Assembly: GCA_963777735.1 (NCBI GenBank)
Contig: CAVZRQ010000005.1
Coordinates: 124,001-188,000, forward strand
Direction: 5' to 3'
DNA: 64,000 bases
Origin: ZC4RG30 sp963777735
GTDB taxonomy: Bacteria > Pseudomonadota > Gammaproteobacteria > Steroidobacterales > Steroidobacteraceae
This document shows, piece by piece, positions 56,180 to 64,000 of the stretch; position 1 is the stretch's first letter, and each line of letters begins with the position of its first letter. The translations under genes were made by a program, and so were the position numbers. The notes beneath the pieces were generated by a model. The model worked only from the letters and a program-made list of their open reading frames with translations, was not told the origin of the DNA and ran no database searches.

Positions 56180-56659
56180 TCAGGCCGAGACGACGTCGCG
56201 GTTGGCGATGATCCGCCGCAGCATCTGCTTCAGCGTCACGAACTCTTCCTGCGTGAAGCCGGCGAGGCCTGCGTTGTAGACGCTGGCCAGGTGATGCGGA
56301 ATCAGCGTGGTCAGTTCGCGCCCCTGATCGGTCAGCGTGAGTTCCACCACGCGTCGGTCGGTGGAGCTGCGGCTGCGCAGCAGCAGGCCCTTGGCTTCCA
56401 GACGATCCAGCATGCGGGTCATCGCGCCGGTATCGGTGTTCAGATCGCGCGCCAGACTTGCAGCAGTGGGATTGCCACCGCGCGAGATGATCATCAGCGG
56501 TGCCCATTGCACCGACGTGAGACCATGCGGACGCATGGCGGTCTCTGCTGCACGCATGAGCGTCGAAACGGTTGTGCGCAGCAAGTAACCGATGGACTCC
56601 TCGGCAGACCAGTTGTCGCCGCGGTAGAAGTCTTGGACAGTTGGTTTTTCAGCGTTCAT
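56180..56659 (-). CDS. MarR family transcriptional regulator
   Basis: A 159-residue winged-helix protein. The recognition region is AASLARDLNTDTGAMTRMLDRLEAKGLL and the wing SRSSTDRRVVELTLTDQG, with helices at both ends for dimerisation. The ATG at 56659 has no Shine-Dalgarno; the predicted transcript start is two bases upstream, so it is probably leaderless. It converges on the ABC exporter gene and is divergent from a small gene at 56732. Autoregulation through the inverted repeat in the shared region is likely. Confidence 0.85.
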   Translation of the reverse strand: MNAEKPTVQDFYRGDNWSAEESIGYLLRTTVSTLMRAAETAMRPHGLTSVQWAPLMIISRGGNPTAASLARDLNTDTGAMTRMLDRLEAKGLLLRSRSSTDRRVVELTLTDQGRELTTLIPHHLASVYNAGLAGFTQEEFVTLKQMLRRIIANRDVVSA

Positions 56660-56660
56660 A

Positions 56661-56729
56661 ATTGACTACAGTATTTGCACAGGCAGTTACGGTCAATCCC
56701 AAAATGACCGATTTAGTATAATTTCTCAA
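56661..56729. promoter_or_regulatory. Divergent promoters and candidate MarR operator
   Basis: On the minus strand TTGACC and TACTGT lie 17 bases apart (56691-56696 and 56668-56673), placing the transcript start near 56661, next to the marR ATG. On the plus strand TATAAT at 56717-56722 places a start near 56729, three bases before the ATG at 56732. ATTGAC at 56661-56666 and GTCAAT at 56692-56697 form an inverted repeat with 31-base spacing, about three helical turns, that could bind MarR and cover both promoters. Confidence 0.5.
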
Positions 56730-56731
56730 TC

Positions 56732-57031
56732 ATGAGCGCTACCCCCGAAAGTTTTGAGTCAGCCTTTGCCAAGGCAGTGGATCTTGGCAACAAGCTCGCC
56801 GACAAGGACAAGGACGCCGATCTGTGGGACATCGCAGATGGTCTGCTGGCCGGTGCCGTGCAGTACTGGCTGTACTCCCGCCAGCCCTGCGGCGACCCTC
56901 GCTGCCAGGATTGCCTGCCCATCAGCACTGCGGAAGCCCGCGTAGAGGAGCTCAAGCGCCTGATCCGGGAGCTGGCCTCCGACAGCGAGTACTACCACAC
57001 GCCCACCGATTCCAACGCCGGCCGGGCCTGA
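56732..57031 (+). CDS. Hypothetical protein with Cys-rich motif
   Basis: This 99-residue acidic, helical protein starts MSATPESFESAFAKAVD and contains a metal-binding-like CGDPRCQDC at about residues 53-61. No membrane segment is present. There is no Shine-Dalgarno, and the predicted start of transcription is about three bases before the ATG. It precedes the ferredoxin-NADP reductase gene by 34 bases, so the two may be co-transcribed. I do not recognise a family. Confidence 0.6.
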   Translation: MSATPESFESAFAKAVDLGNKLADKDKDADLWDIADGLLAGAVQYWLYSRQPCGDPRCQDCLPISTAEARVEELKRLIRELASDSEYYHTPTDSNAGRA

Positions 57032-57065
57032 GCCGCCGCCCAGCGAACCCCAGAAGCATTTACCC

Positions 57066-58103
57066 ATGACCATCCAGACGGAAGTCGTCATTGTTGGCGC
57101 CGGCCCCTGCGGCCTGTTCCAGGTCTTCGAACTCGGCCTGCTGGGCATCAAGGCCCATCTGCTCGATTCCCTGCCCATTCCCGGCGGCCAGTGCGCCGAG
57201 CTCTACCCGGAGAAGCCGATCTACGACATCCCCGCCTTGCCGGTGTGCGGTGCGCAGGAACTGGTGGACCGGCTGATGGAGCAGATCAAGCCGTTCGGTG
57301 CCGAGATGCATTTCGGCCACGAGGTGACGGGCCTGACCAAGCGCGCGGATGGTCGTTTCGATGTAACCACCGCGGGCGGCCTGCAGTTCGATGCCGGCAG
57401 CGTGGTGATTGCAGGCGGTGTCGGCTCTTTCCAGCCGCGCCGGCTGGGTGTCGAGGGCATCGATGCCTTCGAAGGCAAACAGGTTTTCTACCGCGTGAAG
57501 TCCGCTGCGGAGTTTCACGGCAAACATCTGGTGATCTTCGGCGGCGGTGATTCGGCGCTCGACTGGACACTGGATCTGGCAGACAAAGTCGCTTCGATGA
57601 CGCTGGTGCATCGACGCGCCGAGTTCCGCGCAGTGCCGGCCGCGGTCGCGAAGATGCAGGCGCTGGTTGCCGCGGGCCGCATGCAGTTCATCGAAGGCAC
57701 GGCGCAATCGATCATGACCTCGGATGCCGGTCTCTCCGGTGTGCGGGTGAAGGACAACGCCGGTGTGGTGCATGAACTCGTGGCCGACCGCCTGCTGGCC
57801 TTCTTCGGTCTGGCACCGAAGCTCGGGCCGATCGCCGAGTGGGGCCTTGATCTCGAGAAGAAGGCACTGAAGGTGGATACCGAGAAGTTCCAGACCAGCG
57901 TGCCCGGCATCTTCGCCGTGGGCGACATCAACACCTATCCCGGCAAGAAGAAACTCATCCTCTCCGGCTTCCACGAGGCCGCACTGGCCGCGTTCGGCAT
58001 CCAGGCCTATCTCTACCCCGAGAAGCGCCAGTTCCTGCAGTACACGACCACGAGCCCGGTGATGCACAAGCGCCTCGGCGTGCCGGACGCGCCGGCCGGC
58101 TAG
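57066..58103 (+). CDS. Ferredoxin/flavodoxin-NADP reductase (thioredoxin-reductase type)
   Basis: The 345-residue flavoprotein resembles thioredoxin-reductase-fold ferredoxin-NADP reductases of the YumC type. It has FAD motif VVIVGAGPCGLFQVFELG, PGGQCAELYPEKPIYDIPA, NADPH motif VIFGGGDSALDWTL and VPGIFAVGDINTYPGKKKLI. The CxxC redox pair of true thioredoxin reductase is absent, supporting the ferredoxin/flavodoxin role. A tesB-like gene begins 7 bases downstream, so the two are probably co-transcribed. Confidence 0.88.
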   Translation: MTIQTEVVIVGAGPCGLFQVFELGLLGIKAHLLDSLPIPGGQCAELYPEKPIYDIPALPVCGAQELVDRLMEQIKPFGAEMHFGHEVTGLTKRADGRFDVTTAGGLQFDAGSVVIAGGVGSFQPRRLGVEGIDAFEGKQVFYRVKSAAEFHGKHLVIFGGGDSALDWTLDLADKVASMTLVHRRAEFRAVPAAVAKMQALVAAGRMQFIEGTAQSIMTSDAGLSGVRVKDNAGVVHELVADRLLAFFGLAPKLGPIAEWGLDLEKKALKVDTEKFQTSVPGIFAVGDINTYPGKKKLILSGFHEAALAAFGIQAYLYPEKRQFLQYTTTSPVMHKRLGVPDAPAG

Positions 58104-58110
58104 GCCACCC

Positions 58111-58962
58111 ATGCAGGAACCACTGGCTGAATTGCTGCAGCTGCTGGAACTGGAGCAGCTGGAGGTCGATCTGTTCCGCGGCGCCAGCCGCGACATCGGC
58201 TCATCGCAGGTGTTCGGGGGCCAGGTGCTGGGTCAGGCATTGCGCGCCGCCTACGCCACGGTGAAGGGGCGACGCGTGCATTCACTGCATGCCTATTTCC
58301 TGCGGCGCGGCGATTTCAACGCGCCCATCGTCTATCAGGTTGATCGCAGCCGCGACGGCGGCAGTTTTTCCAGCCGGCGCGTGGTGGCCATCCAGCACGG
58401 CGCGCAGATCTTCCACATGGCCGCCTCGTTCCAGGAACCGGAAGAGGGCATCGAACACCAGTTGCCGATGCCGGATGTGCCGGCGCCCGAATCGCTGCCG
58501 GACCTGCGCGATCTGATCGAGGCACAGCAGGAACTGCCCGCCGCCGTGCGCCGCTTTGCAGGCCGCAATTCACCGTTCGAGTTTCATGTCGTGCAGACGC
58601 AGAACTACCGCGATCCGAAGGCGGAGCTGCCGCGACAGGATGTGTGGTTCCGCGCCGTCGACCGGCTGGATGACGATGCCTGCCGGCACGCCTGCCTGCT
58701 GGCTTATGTATCGGACTATCACCTGATCGGCACGGCGTTGCTGCCGCATGGCAAGACCCTGGCTAGTCCCGGCGTGACCGCGGCGAGCATCGACCATGCG
58801 ATGTGGTTCCACCGCCCCGTGCGCGTGGATGAGTGGCTGCTGTATTCCATCGAGAGTCCAGCCGCAGCGGGTGCGCGGGGCTTTGCGCGAGCAAGTCTAT
58901 TTACCCGCGAGGGTGTGCTGGTTGCGAGCACGGCGCAGGAAGGTCTGTTGCGCGTCGCGTAG
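58111..58962 (+). CDS. tesB: Acyl-CoA thioesterase II
   Basis: The double-hotdog enzyme hydrolyses medium- and long-chain acyl-CoAs. The first hotdog has SSQVFGGQVLGQALRAA and VHSLHAYFLRRGD; the second has LAYVSDYHLIGTALLPHG and IDHAMWFHRPVRVDEWLLY, the usual TesB positions. The 283-residue length fits. It is in a plus-strand run after the ferredoxin-NADP reductase gene. A ferritin-like gene follows after 79 bases. Confidence 0.9.
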   Translation: MQEPLAELLQLLELEQLEVDLFRGASRDIGSSQVFGGQVLGQALRAAYATVKGRRVHSLHAYFLRRGDFNAPIVYQVDRSRDGGSFSSRRVVAIQHGAQIFHMAASFQEPEEGIEHQLPMPDVPAPESLPDLRDLIEAQQELPAAVRRFAGRNSPFEFHVVQTQNYRDPKAELPRQDVWFRAVDRLDDDACRHACLLAYVSDYHLIGTALLPHGKTLASPGVTAASIDHAMWFHRPVRVDEWLLYSIESPAAAGARGFARASLFTREGVLVASTAQEGLLRVA

Positions 58963-59041
58963 TCTGTGGGCGCTTGCGGGTGGTTTCTCTGAAAGAATTC
59001 GCCCACAATACCGGACAAGAATAAATCGGGGGATACATCAC

Positions 59042-60241
59042 GTGACAGTCAAAGGCGTGACGCGTCGTGCGTTGCTCGGCAATATCGCGATGCTTGGAGT
59101 TGCCACTGGTGCAGGCAGGGCCTTCGCCGGGGAACCTGCGAGATCCACGGTACAACGGGACTTTTCCGATCCGAATCTCGAACTCATCCGGCTGCTGCGG
59201 GAAGCCGCCGAAATCGAACAGGACCTGATGGTCCAGTACCTCTATGGTGCGTTTTCACTCAAGCCCGCCTACGCGGGACTCATCGGCGGTCCGGCGCCGA
59301 ATGCCAGCTCCTTCATGGGTGTCGTCATCCAGGAGATGCAGCACCTCGGAGCGGTGAATCGGCTGCTCGTGGAGTTGGAAGCTGCGCCAGTGCTTGCGCG
59401 GCAGGATTTCCCCTACGAGACCGACATCTATCCGTTCGCATTCGAGCTTGTCCCGCTGGGCCCGACCAGTCTGGCCAAATTCACGTATTGCGAAGCATCG
59501 TCCGACACCTTGCCGAAAGTGACTGTGACCGGCAACGAGTCTGTTCGTCTTCTCGACCAGTTGAAAGTCACCCTTGGCGGCAGCATCGCCCCGAATTACG
59601 TCGGGCACCTTTACGATGCCGTGATCGACACGCTGGGTGAGGTCAAGAAGGCTGGCGGCACCCGCCTCGATTTCGATGCCTGGTCCGAGGGGCTTGCCCA
59701 CATCAAGACGGAAGGAGAGGTCGGGCACTTCCAGTTCTTTCAATCCGTCTACGAGGGCAGCCACCCACTGCTCAAGGAGACACCCGGTGTGTGGAGCCTT
59801 CCCGCCAATGACGCGCGCCATCCTTGCTACGAGGTGCCGAAGAATCCGACCGCCTATGTGGGGCATGCAAACTGCATCGCAGATCCGGATCTGCGGGCTC
59901 TCGCCTGGCTCGGCAATCTGAACTACTGGGTCATGTTGTCGCTGCTGGATGCGGGCTATCGCCGCAAGTCCAAATCCAAGTCCACGGTAGAGCTCGGAAT
60001 GGCGCAGGCCGTCATGATGGGGCCTCTCTGGTCACTCGCGCGGCACTTGCCGGCAAGAGGCGCCGCGGTTCCGTTCGATCCGCTCAGCATGGGGTTCGAA
60101 CCCGGACTCAACAGCAAGTCGGAACAGCGGTTCACGCGCCGGCTGCTGGAAGAGACCCGGAATTACGCCAAATCGATCGAGCATCTGCTTCCTGCCGACA
60201 TCAGGCCGGAATTCTATGGCCAGTTGCTGGCCTCGCTCTGA
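59042..60241 (+). CDS. Tat-exported ferritin-like protein
   Basis: The GTG at 59042 has GGGGGA nine bases upstream and opens a Tat signal (TRRALLGNIAMLG, residues 8-30). Residues 45-230 match the PF12902-type ferritin-like domain: LLREAAEIEQDLMVQYLYGAF and VVIQEMQHLGAVNRLLVELEA carry likely di-iron ligands (E..Q and E..H pairs). The C-terminal half is a second helical region. Related domains occur in VioB-like and iminophenylpyruvate dimer synthase proteins, but no pathway genes for these are nearby. The substrate is unknown. Confidence 0.78.
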   Translation: MTVKGVTRRALLGNIAMLGVATGAGRAFAGEPARSTVQRDFSDPNLELIRLLREAAEIEQDLMVQYLYGAFSLKPAYAGLIGGPAPNASSFMGVVIQEMQHLGAVNRLLVELEAAPVLARQDFPYETDIYPFAFELVPLGPTSLAKFTYCEASSDTLPKVTVTGNESVRLLDQLKVTLGGSIAPNYVGHLYDAVIDTLGEVKKAGGTRLDFDAWSEGLAHIKTEGEVGHFQFFQSVYEGSHPLLKETPGVWSLPANDARHPCYEVPKNPTAYVGHANCIADPDLRALAWLGNLNYWVMLSLLDAGYRRKSKSKSTVELGMAQAVMMGPLWSLARHLPARGAAVPFDPLSMGFEPGLNSKSEQRFTRRLLEETRNYAKSIEHLLPADIRPEFYGQLLASL

Positions 60242-60338
60242 TCGTGAATCGCACCCTGTGAGCCAGCTTGATCGGTCCACTCCTCCTGGGGTGGGCCGTC
60301 ACTGGCTCCGCATTCGCCGCTGAAGCGGTTGATTGCTT

Positions 60339-62228
60339 CTATTGCCGAGACTGCGGCCGATATTCGATCGCACCGGTCCTGGGATTGCGCGCGTAGTCGC
60401 GGAAGAATTCCCACGCGATCTTTCCGTACTCCGGGTACAGCGCGTGCATCAGCCCCTTGGTGTAGGACAGCGCCACCATCGGAACCCCGGCCGGGTTGTG
60501 GATGTACCACCTGTAGCTGTCGTACTCGCCGTTGCGCCGGATCCGGTCCATGGCGTCGGCCCGGAACCCGTTGACGGGATTGCGGGTGAAGTCGTAACTG
60601 AGCTCAGGCATGCCGTTGTAGCCCAGGAACAGATTGAGCTGCGTCTCGTAGCCTGCCGCGATCCTGCCGTTTGTCTGGTCGAACGCGCCGGCCAGGTCGA
60701 ACTCCGACGTGGTGAACATCACCGGCAGATCGACGCTCCCGAACTGTTTCACTTCTTCCGGCGTGCCGGTGTACGGCGCAGCCGCCATGGGTACCGCCGC
60801 GGCAAACAGTGATGGTTTGCCGTTGATCGCGCGCAGCGTGGCAGCACCGCCGAGCGAGTAGCCCGTCACGTACACACGGGAAGGATCCAGCGCGGGCCAG
60901 CGGCGCAGCGTGTATTCAACCAGAGCGGGCAACGAGGCGCTGGCCGTGGGCAGCGAGCTCTGGTGCTCGGGCGCAACGATGGCAAATCGCTCGGCTCCCG
61001 CCAGAGGCAGCAGGCCGATTTCCTCCACGAACTGCCTGGGGTCATCGCCGCCGCCATGCAACGCCAGCACCAGTGGCACAGAGCCCTTTGCCGCGGTGCC
61101 ATCCACAACTTCCCTGGGCAGGTAATCGAACCACGTCTGGAGATACTCGCCATTGGGCGCAGCGAGTTTGCTGAAGCGCTCGTCCTTGCGCTCGATCACC
61201 TGGATTCCATCGCGCGTGGCGGAATGGAACACCGCATTGCGCTCGGTGAGCGACAGCGGTGCCTGGTCCATGCTGTAGCCCTGGTACGGCGTCGAGGCGC
61301 TGTGGAGGCCCGGCCGGCCTACCGGCACCCGCATCGCGTGGGTGAACAGGTTGTAGTAGGCGTCGGCAATGATGGCGGGCAGGTTCAGATCGGCGCTGCG
61401 CGATACGACCACACGCTTCAACGGTAGCTGCTGGTTGAAGTGGGTCTCTATCTCGCTCGTCCGCGAATAGGCATTGGTCTCGTTGGCTGCCTGGTACTTC
61501 GCGAGGACGTTCTCCGGCGCATTGACGAGGTAGACAGGGACGAGGCCGGCCACGGTGCGCACATCCTGCATCCTGCCGTTGACCAGCAGCATGCCGGCGA
61601 TGCGACTGACGTAGTCCAGCGTGCCTGCAACGTGGTCGTTCAGATAGGTAGCGCCGCCATCGATGCCAATCACGTAGGTGTAGCCGAATCCGCCGAAGTA
61701 CTCGGCATCTGCGTACCGCGCGCCGTTGCGCTGACCATCACCGGCCTTCTGCGCCAGCATCGCGGTTTGCAGTGCGTAGTAGTATTTCTGGTCGCCCGCG
61801 CCAAAGGCCTTGCCGTCGGCCGGCGTCACGAGAACCACGCTGCCGATGGCTTCATCGATGATGCGGATCAGGCCGAGGTTCTCCAGGTACTGTCGTGCCG
61901 CATTCTGGTCGGCGAATTTCTGCTCGACGAACACCAGGATATTGGTGTTGAGGCGCGCTGCCGCACGGCCTCCATACAGGTTCGGGGAGCGGTAGATCCA
62001 GGTGGTGCCTTCAGGGTAACCATTCAGCACGGGATGCGAGACGAACGTGACACCGGCATTGCCTTCCAGTTTCGCCACGGCGACCGGGCCGCTGGTCCGC
62101 GCCTGGGACAGTGATTCGAAGGTGGCGGGATTCTTCTGGCGGCCGGAGTAGTCCAGCGCGGAACAGGCAAGGCTGGCAAGACTCAGCAGCAGCGCGCACG
62201 CAAGACGATTGCAATACCTGGACGTCAT
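60339..62228 (-). CDS. Secreted large alpha/beta hydrolase
   Basis: The ATG at 62228 has AAGGAGG upstream and opens a signal peptide (ACALLLSLASLAC). Residues 30-360 are a domain without a clear match. The C-terminal hydrolase has ALHGGGDDPRQF, nucleophile elbow VTGYSLGGAATL, EFDLAG (aspartate) and GLMHALYPEYG (histidine), close to PHB depolymerase-like esterases. The total of 629 residues is longer than usual. It is the last gene of a minus-strand run with the GlcD-like oxidase and the cyclopropane synthase. Confidence 0.75.
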   Translation of the reverse strand: MTSRYCNRLACALLLSLASLACSALDYSGRQKNPATFESLSQARTSGPVAVAKLEGNAGVTFVSHPVLNGYPEGTTWIYRSPNLYGGRAAARLNTNILVFVEQKFADQNAARQYLENLGLIRIIDEAIGSVVLVTPADGKAFGAGDQKYYYALQTAMLAQKAGDGQRNGARYADAEYFGGFGYTYVIGIDGGATYLNDHVAGTLDYVSRIAGMLLVNGRMQDVRTVAGLVPVYLVNAPENVLAKYQAANETNAYSRTSEIETHFNQQLPLKRVVVSRSADLNLPAIIADAYYNLFTHAMRVPVGRPGLHSASTPYQGYSMDQAPLSLTERNAVFHSATRDGIQVIERKDERFSKLAAPNGEYLQTWFDYLPREVVDGTAAKGSVPLVLALHGGGDDPRQFVEEIGLLPLAGAERFAIVAPEHQSSLPTASASLPALVEYTLRRWPALDPSRVYVTGYSLGGAATLRAINGKPSLFAAAVPMAAAPYTGTPEEVKQFGSVDLPVMFTTSEFDLAGAFDQTNGRIAAGYETQLNLFLGYNGMPELSYDFTRNPVNGFRADAMDRIRRNGEYDSYRWYIHNPAGVPMVALSYTKGLMHALYPEYGKIAWEFFRDYARNPRTGAIEYRPQSRQ

Positions 62229-62248
62229 GGATCCTCCTTCAGCCGCCC

Positions 62249-63658
62249 TCAAGGTTGGGGCAGTATTTTTCCCGGGTTGAGAATTCCGCGCGGATCCAGC
62301 GCCTGCTTGATGCTGTGCATCACGGCAAGCTCCGCGGGCTGCGCATAGCGCGCAAGTTCCTGCAGCTTCAGTTGCCCGATGCCGTGCTCGGCACTGAAGC
62401 TGCCCTGCAGTTTCGCTACCAGATCGTGCATCGCGCGCTTCAGCCCGGGCTCGCGGGCGAGGAATTGCGACGTGTCGGTGCCCGCGCGCTGGCTCACATT
62501 GAAATGCAGGTTGCCATCGCCGGCATGACCATAGGCGACGAGGAAACCTTCGGGAGCGAGCTGGCCGACCAATCTCCCTCCTTGTTCAGTCAGTGCAGGG
62601 ATGCTCGCAACCGGCACCGAGACATCGTGCTTGAGGCTGGCACCAGCACGGCGCTGCGCTTCCGGCACCGACTCCCGCAGTTGCCACAGGTTGCGGCGCT
62701 GCTCTTCGCTGCGCGCCAGGACCGCGTCTGTGGCGTGTCCGGATTCGATGGCGCTGGCGATCGCGGTTTCCAGCAGTTCGTCCAGAGACTCCTCTGCTGA
62801 GCTTGTGAGTTCAACCAGCAGATACCAGGGACTCGTTGCAGCACCGGGGTCGCGTACGCCGGGAACATGCTGCAGCACCAGCGCGAGCGCCGCAGCGGGG
62901 ACAAGCTCGCAACCCGAAAGCCGGTCTGCACTGCGTTCCCGCAGCAGTGCCAGCAATTCGATCGCGGCGCTGGCCGAGGGCAGTGCGATCCACGCGGTTG
63001 CGACCGCGCGTTGCAGAGGAAAGAGCTTCAGGCAGGCAGCCGTAATGACGGCCAGCGTGCCCTCGCTGCCGATCAGCAGGTTGCGCAGGTCGTAGCCGGT
63101 GTTGTCCTTGCGCAGGGGCGACAGCTGCGAGATCACGCTGCCATCGGCCAGCACGGCTTCGATGCCGAGCGTCAGGTCACGCATCATGCCGTAGCGCAGT
63201 ACGGCGGTACCGCCGGCGTTGGTGGCGAGATTGCCACCGATCTGGCAGCTGCCTTCGGACCCGAGGCGCAGCGGGAAAAATCGATCTGCCGTTGCTGCGG
63301 CATCCTGCACGCTGGCGAGGGTGCATCCCGCTTCAGCGACCAGCGCGAAATTGCCTGCATCGACCTTGCGGATGCGGTTCAGGCGGCGCAGGCCGAGCAC
63401 GATGCTGCGGCCGCTGCTGTCCGGCGTCGCCCCTCCGCAATAGCCGGTATTGCCGCCCTGCGGCACGACACTGACTGCAGCGGTGTGACAGACCCGCAGC
63501 ACGTCGGCGACCTGCTGCGTGCTGGCCGGCAACACCACGGCCCGTGCTGCGCCCTGATACAGCCTGCGGTGATCGATGAGGAAGGGCGCGATATCGGTTG
63601 CCGCCGTCAGGACGGCTTCAGCTCCGACGCATTCCCGCAGCTTGCCAAGCAATTCCAA
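62249..63658 (-). CDS. FAD-linked oxidase (GlcD/D-2-hydroxyglutarate dehydrogenase-like)
   Basis: The 469-residue enzyme has a PCMH FAD domain (VVPQGGNTGYCGGATPD, RLGSEGSCQIGGNLATNAGG, GYDLRNLLIGSEGTLAVIT) and a C-terminal linker-type oxidase domain with YGHAGDGNLHFNV and the SAEHGIGQLK motif. It oxidises a D-2-hydroxy acid, passing electrons to FAD; D-2-hydroxyglutarate or D-lactate are the usual candidates. The start is a TTG with a weak ribosome site, 20 bases after the synthase stop. The esterase gene follows after 20 bases. Confidence 0.88.
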   Translation of the reverse strand: MELLGKLRECVGAEAVLTAATDIAPFLIDHRRLYQGAARAVVLPASTQQVADVLRVCHTAAVSVVPQGGNTGYCGGATPDSSGRSIVLGLRRLNRIRKVDAGNFALVAEAGCTLASVQDAAATADRFFPLRLGSEGSCQIGGNLATNAGGTAVLRYGMMRDLTLGIEAVLADGSVISQLSPLRKDNTGYDLRNLLIGSEGTLAVITAACLKLFPLQRAVATAWIALPSASAAIELLALLRERSADRLSGCELVPAAALALVLQHVPGVRDPGAATSPWYLLVELTSSAEESLDELLETAIASAIESGHATDAVLARSEEQRRNLWQLRESVPEAQRRAGASLKHDVSVPVASIPALTEQGGRLVGQLAPEGFLVAYGHAGDGNLHFNVSQRAGTDTSQFLAREPGLKRAMHDLVAKLQGSFSAEHGIGQLKLQELARYAQPAELAVMHSIKQALDPRGILNPGKILPQP

Positions 63659-63677
63659 TGTGACCGCAATGCCCGGA

Positions 63678-64000
63678 TCAGGCCGCGGCGATCGCAGCGC
63701 GCCGGCAGTCGGGTTTGGTCAGCAGCATCTGCACATCACCCAGCTGCCGCTCGGCGAAGCCACCTTCGCAGTAGCACAGGTAGAACTCCCACAGCCGGTT
63801 GAAGCTCTCCGGATAGCCCAGCTCGCGCACACGCGCGACATTGGCGAAGAACCGCTCCCGCCAGATGCGCAGCGTCGGTGCGTAGTGGGGGCCGATGTCT
63901 TCCAGATTGAAGAGCTTCATGTCGGTGGCGCGCGCCACGGATTCGTTGATGGCGCTGACCGAGGGAATGAAGCTGCCGGGGAAGATGAACCGCTGGATGT
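63678..64000 (-). CDS. cfa: Cyclopropane-fatty-acyl-phospholipid synthase, partial at the right edge
   Basis: Only the C-terminal part (about 107 residues) is present; the rest lies beyond 64000. The sequence matches the end of the synthase: FIFPGSFIPSVSAINESVAR, ATDMKLFNLEDIGPHYAPTLRIWRERFF and FNRLWEFYLCYCEGGFAER. It methylates membrane lipid acyl chains using SAM, stabilising membranes in stationary phase or acid. The position at the head of a minus-strand run is uncertain because the 5' part is missing. Confidence 0.85.
   Translation of the reverse strand, partial: IQRFIFPGSFIPSVSAINESVARATDMKLFNLEDIGPHYAPTLRIWRERFFANVARVRELGYPESFNRLWEFYLCYCEGGFAERQLGDVQMLLTKPDCRRAAIAAA

Overview
The window reads as chromosome of a high-GC gammaproteobacterium. 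The supporting genes are a YcbB/YcbK cell-wall pair, Hsp15, YaeQ, a PA2778/PA2779 pair, a YadGH-type exporter, SthA, a DUF3391 HD-GYP protein and TypA. A Steroidobacter/Nevskia/Xanthomonas-like lineage is my inference from gene content only. Genes are dense on both strands, with many 1-4 base start/stop overlaps. I saw no rRNA, tRNA, CRISPR array, insertion sequence or prophage.

Layout. 1-16 kb is mixed core content: a perfect FNR-type box before an attachment-family protein, a periplasmic cyclophilin, YaeQ, a transglutaminase, a C39-like peptidase pair, a PHB-depolymerase-like esterase, Hsp15 with a beta-CASP nuclease-like protein, YcbK facing YcbB, an HD-GYP protein, a split KAS III, lipoproteins and a secreted protein made of 11-residue repeats. 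16.1-30.3 kb is a complete nitrate assimilation operon: nrtA-nrtB-nrtCD-porin-nasT-nasS-nirB-nirD/FAD fusion-nasA. A near-consensus sigma-54 promoter and a leader with a long intrinsic terminator precede it. NasT (ANTAR) and NasS are encoded inside the operon, so regulator, sensor, transporter, outer-membrane entry and both reductases lie together.

30.3-35.8 kb carries a HupE/UreJ-type membrane protein group, a YadGH-type exporter, a DUF938 methyltransferase, and a zinc-ribbon/bactofilin pair. 35.9-43.5 kb holds two divergently transcribed, probably exported molybdenum hydroxylases of different subfamilies: a two-subunit isoquinoline-oxidoreductase-like enzyme, and a three-subunit PaoABC-like enzyme followed by a one-helix protein and a cytochrome b. 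43.5-64 kb returns to mixed content: esterase, RRM protein, peptide deformylase, SthA, two ABC exporters, a diguanylate cyclase, rhomboid, TypA, a MarR regulator, ferredoxin-NADP reductase, TesB, a Tat-exported ferritin-like protein, a secreted esterase, a GlcD-like oxidase and a partial cyclopropane synthase.

Quality note. About 30 single-base frameshifts split otherwise well conserved genes, while neighbours such as nasA and typA are intact. Because homology continues in the shifted frame each time and the start/stop overlaps still fit, I treat most as sequence errors. I annotate each such gene once across its full span.
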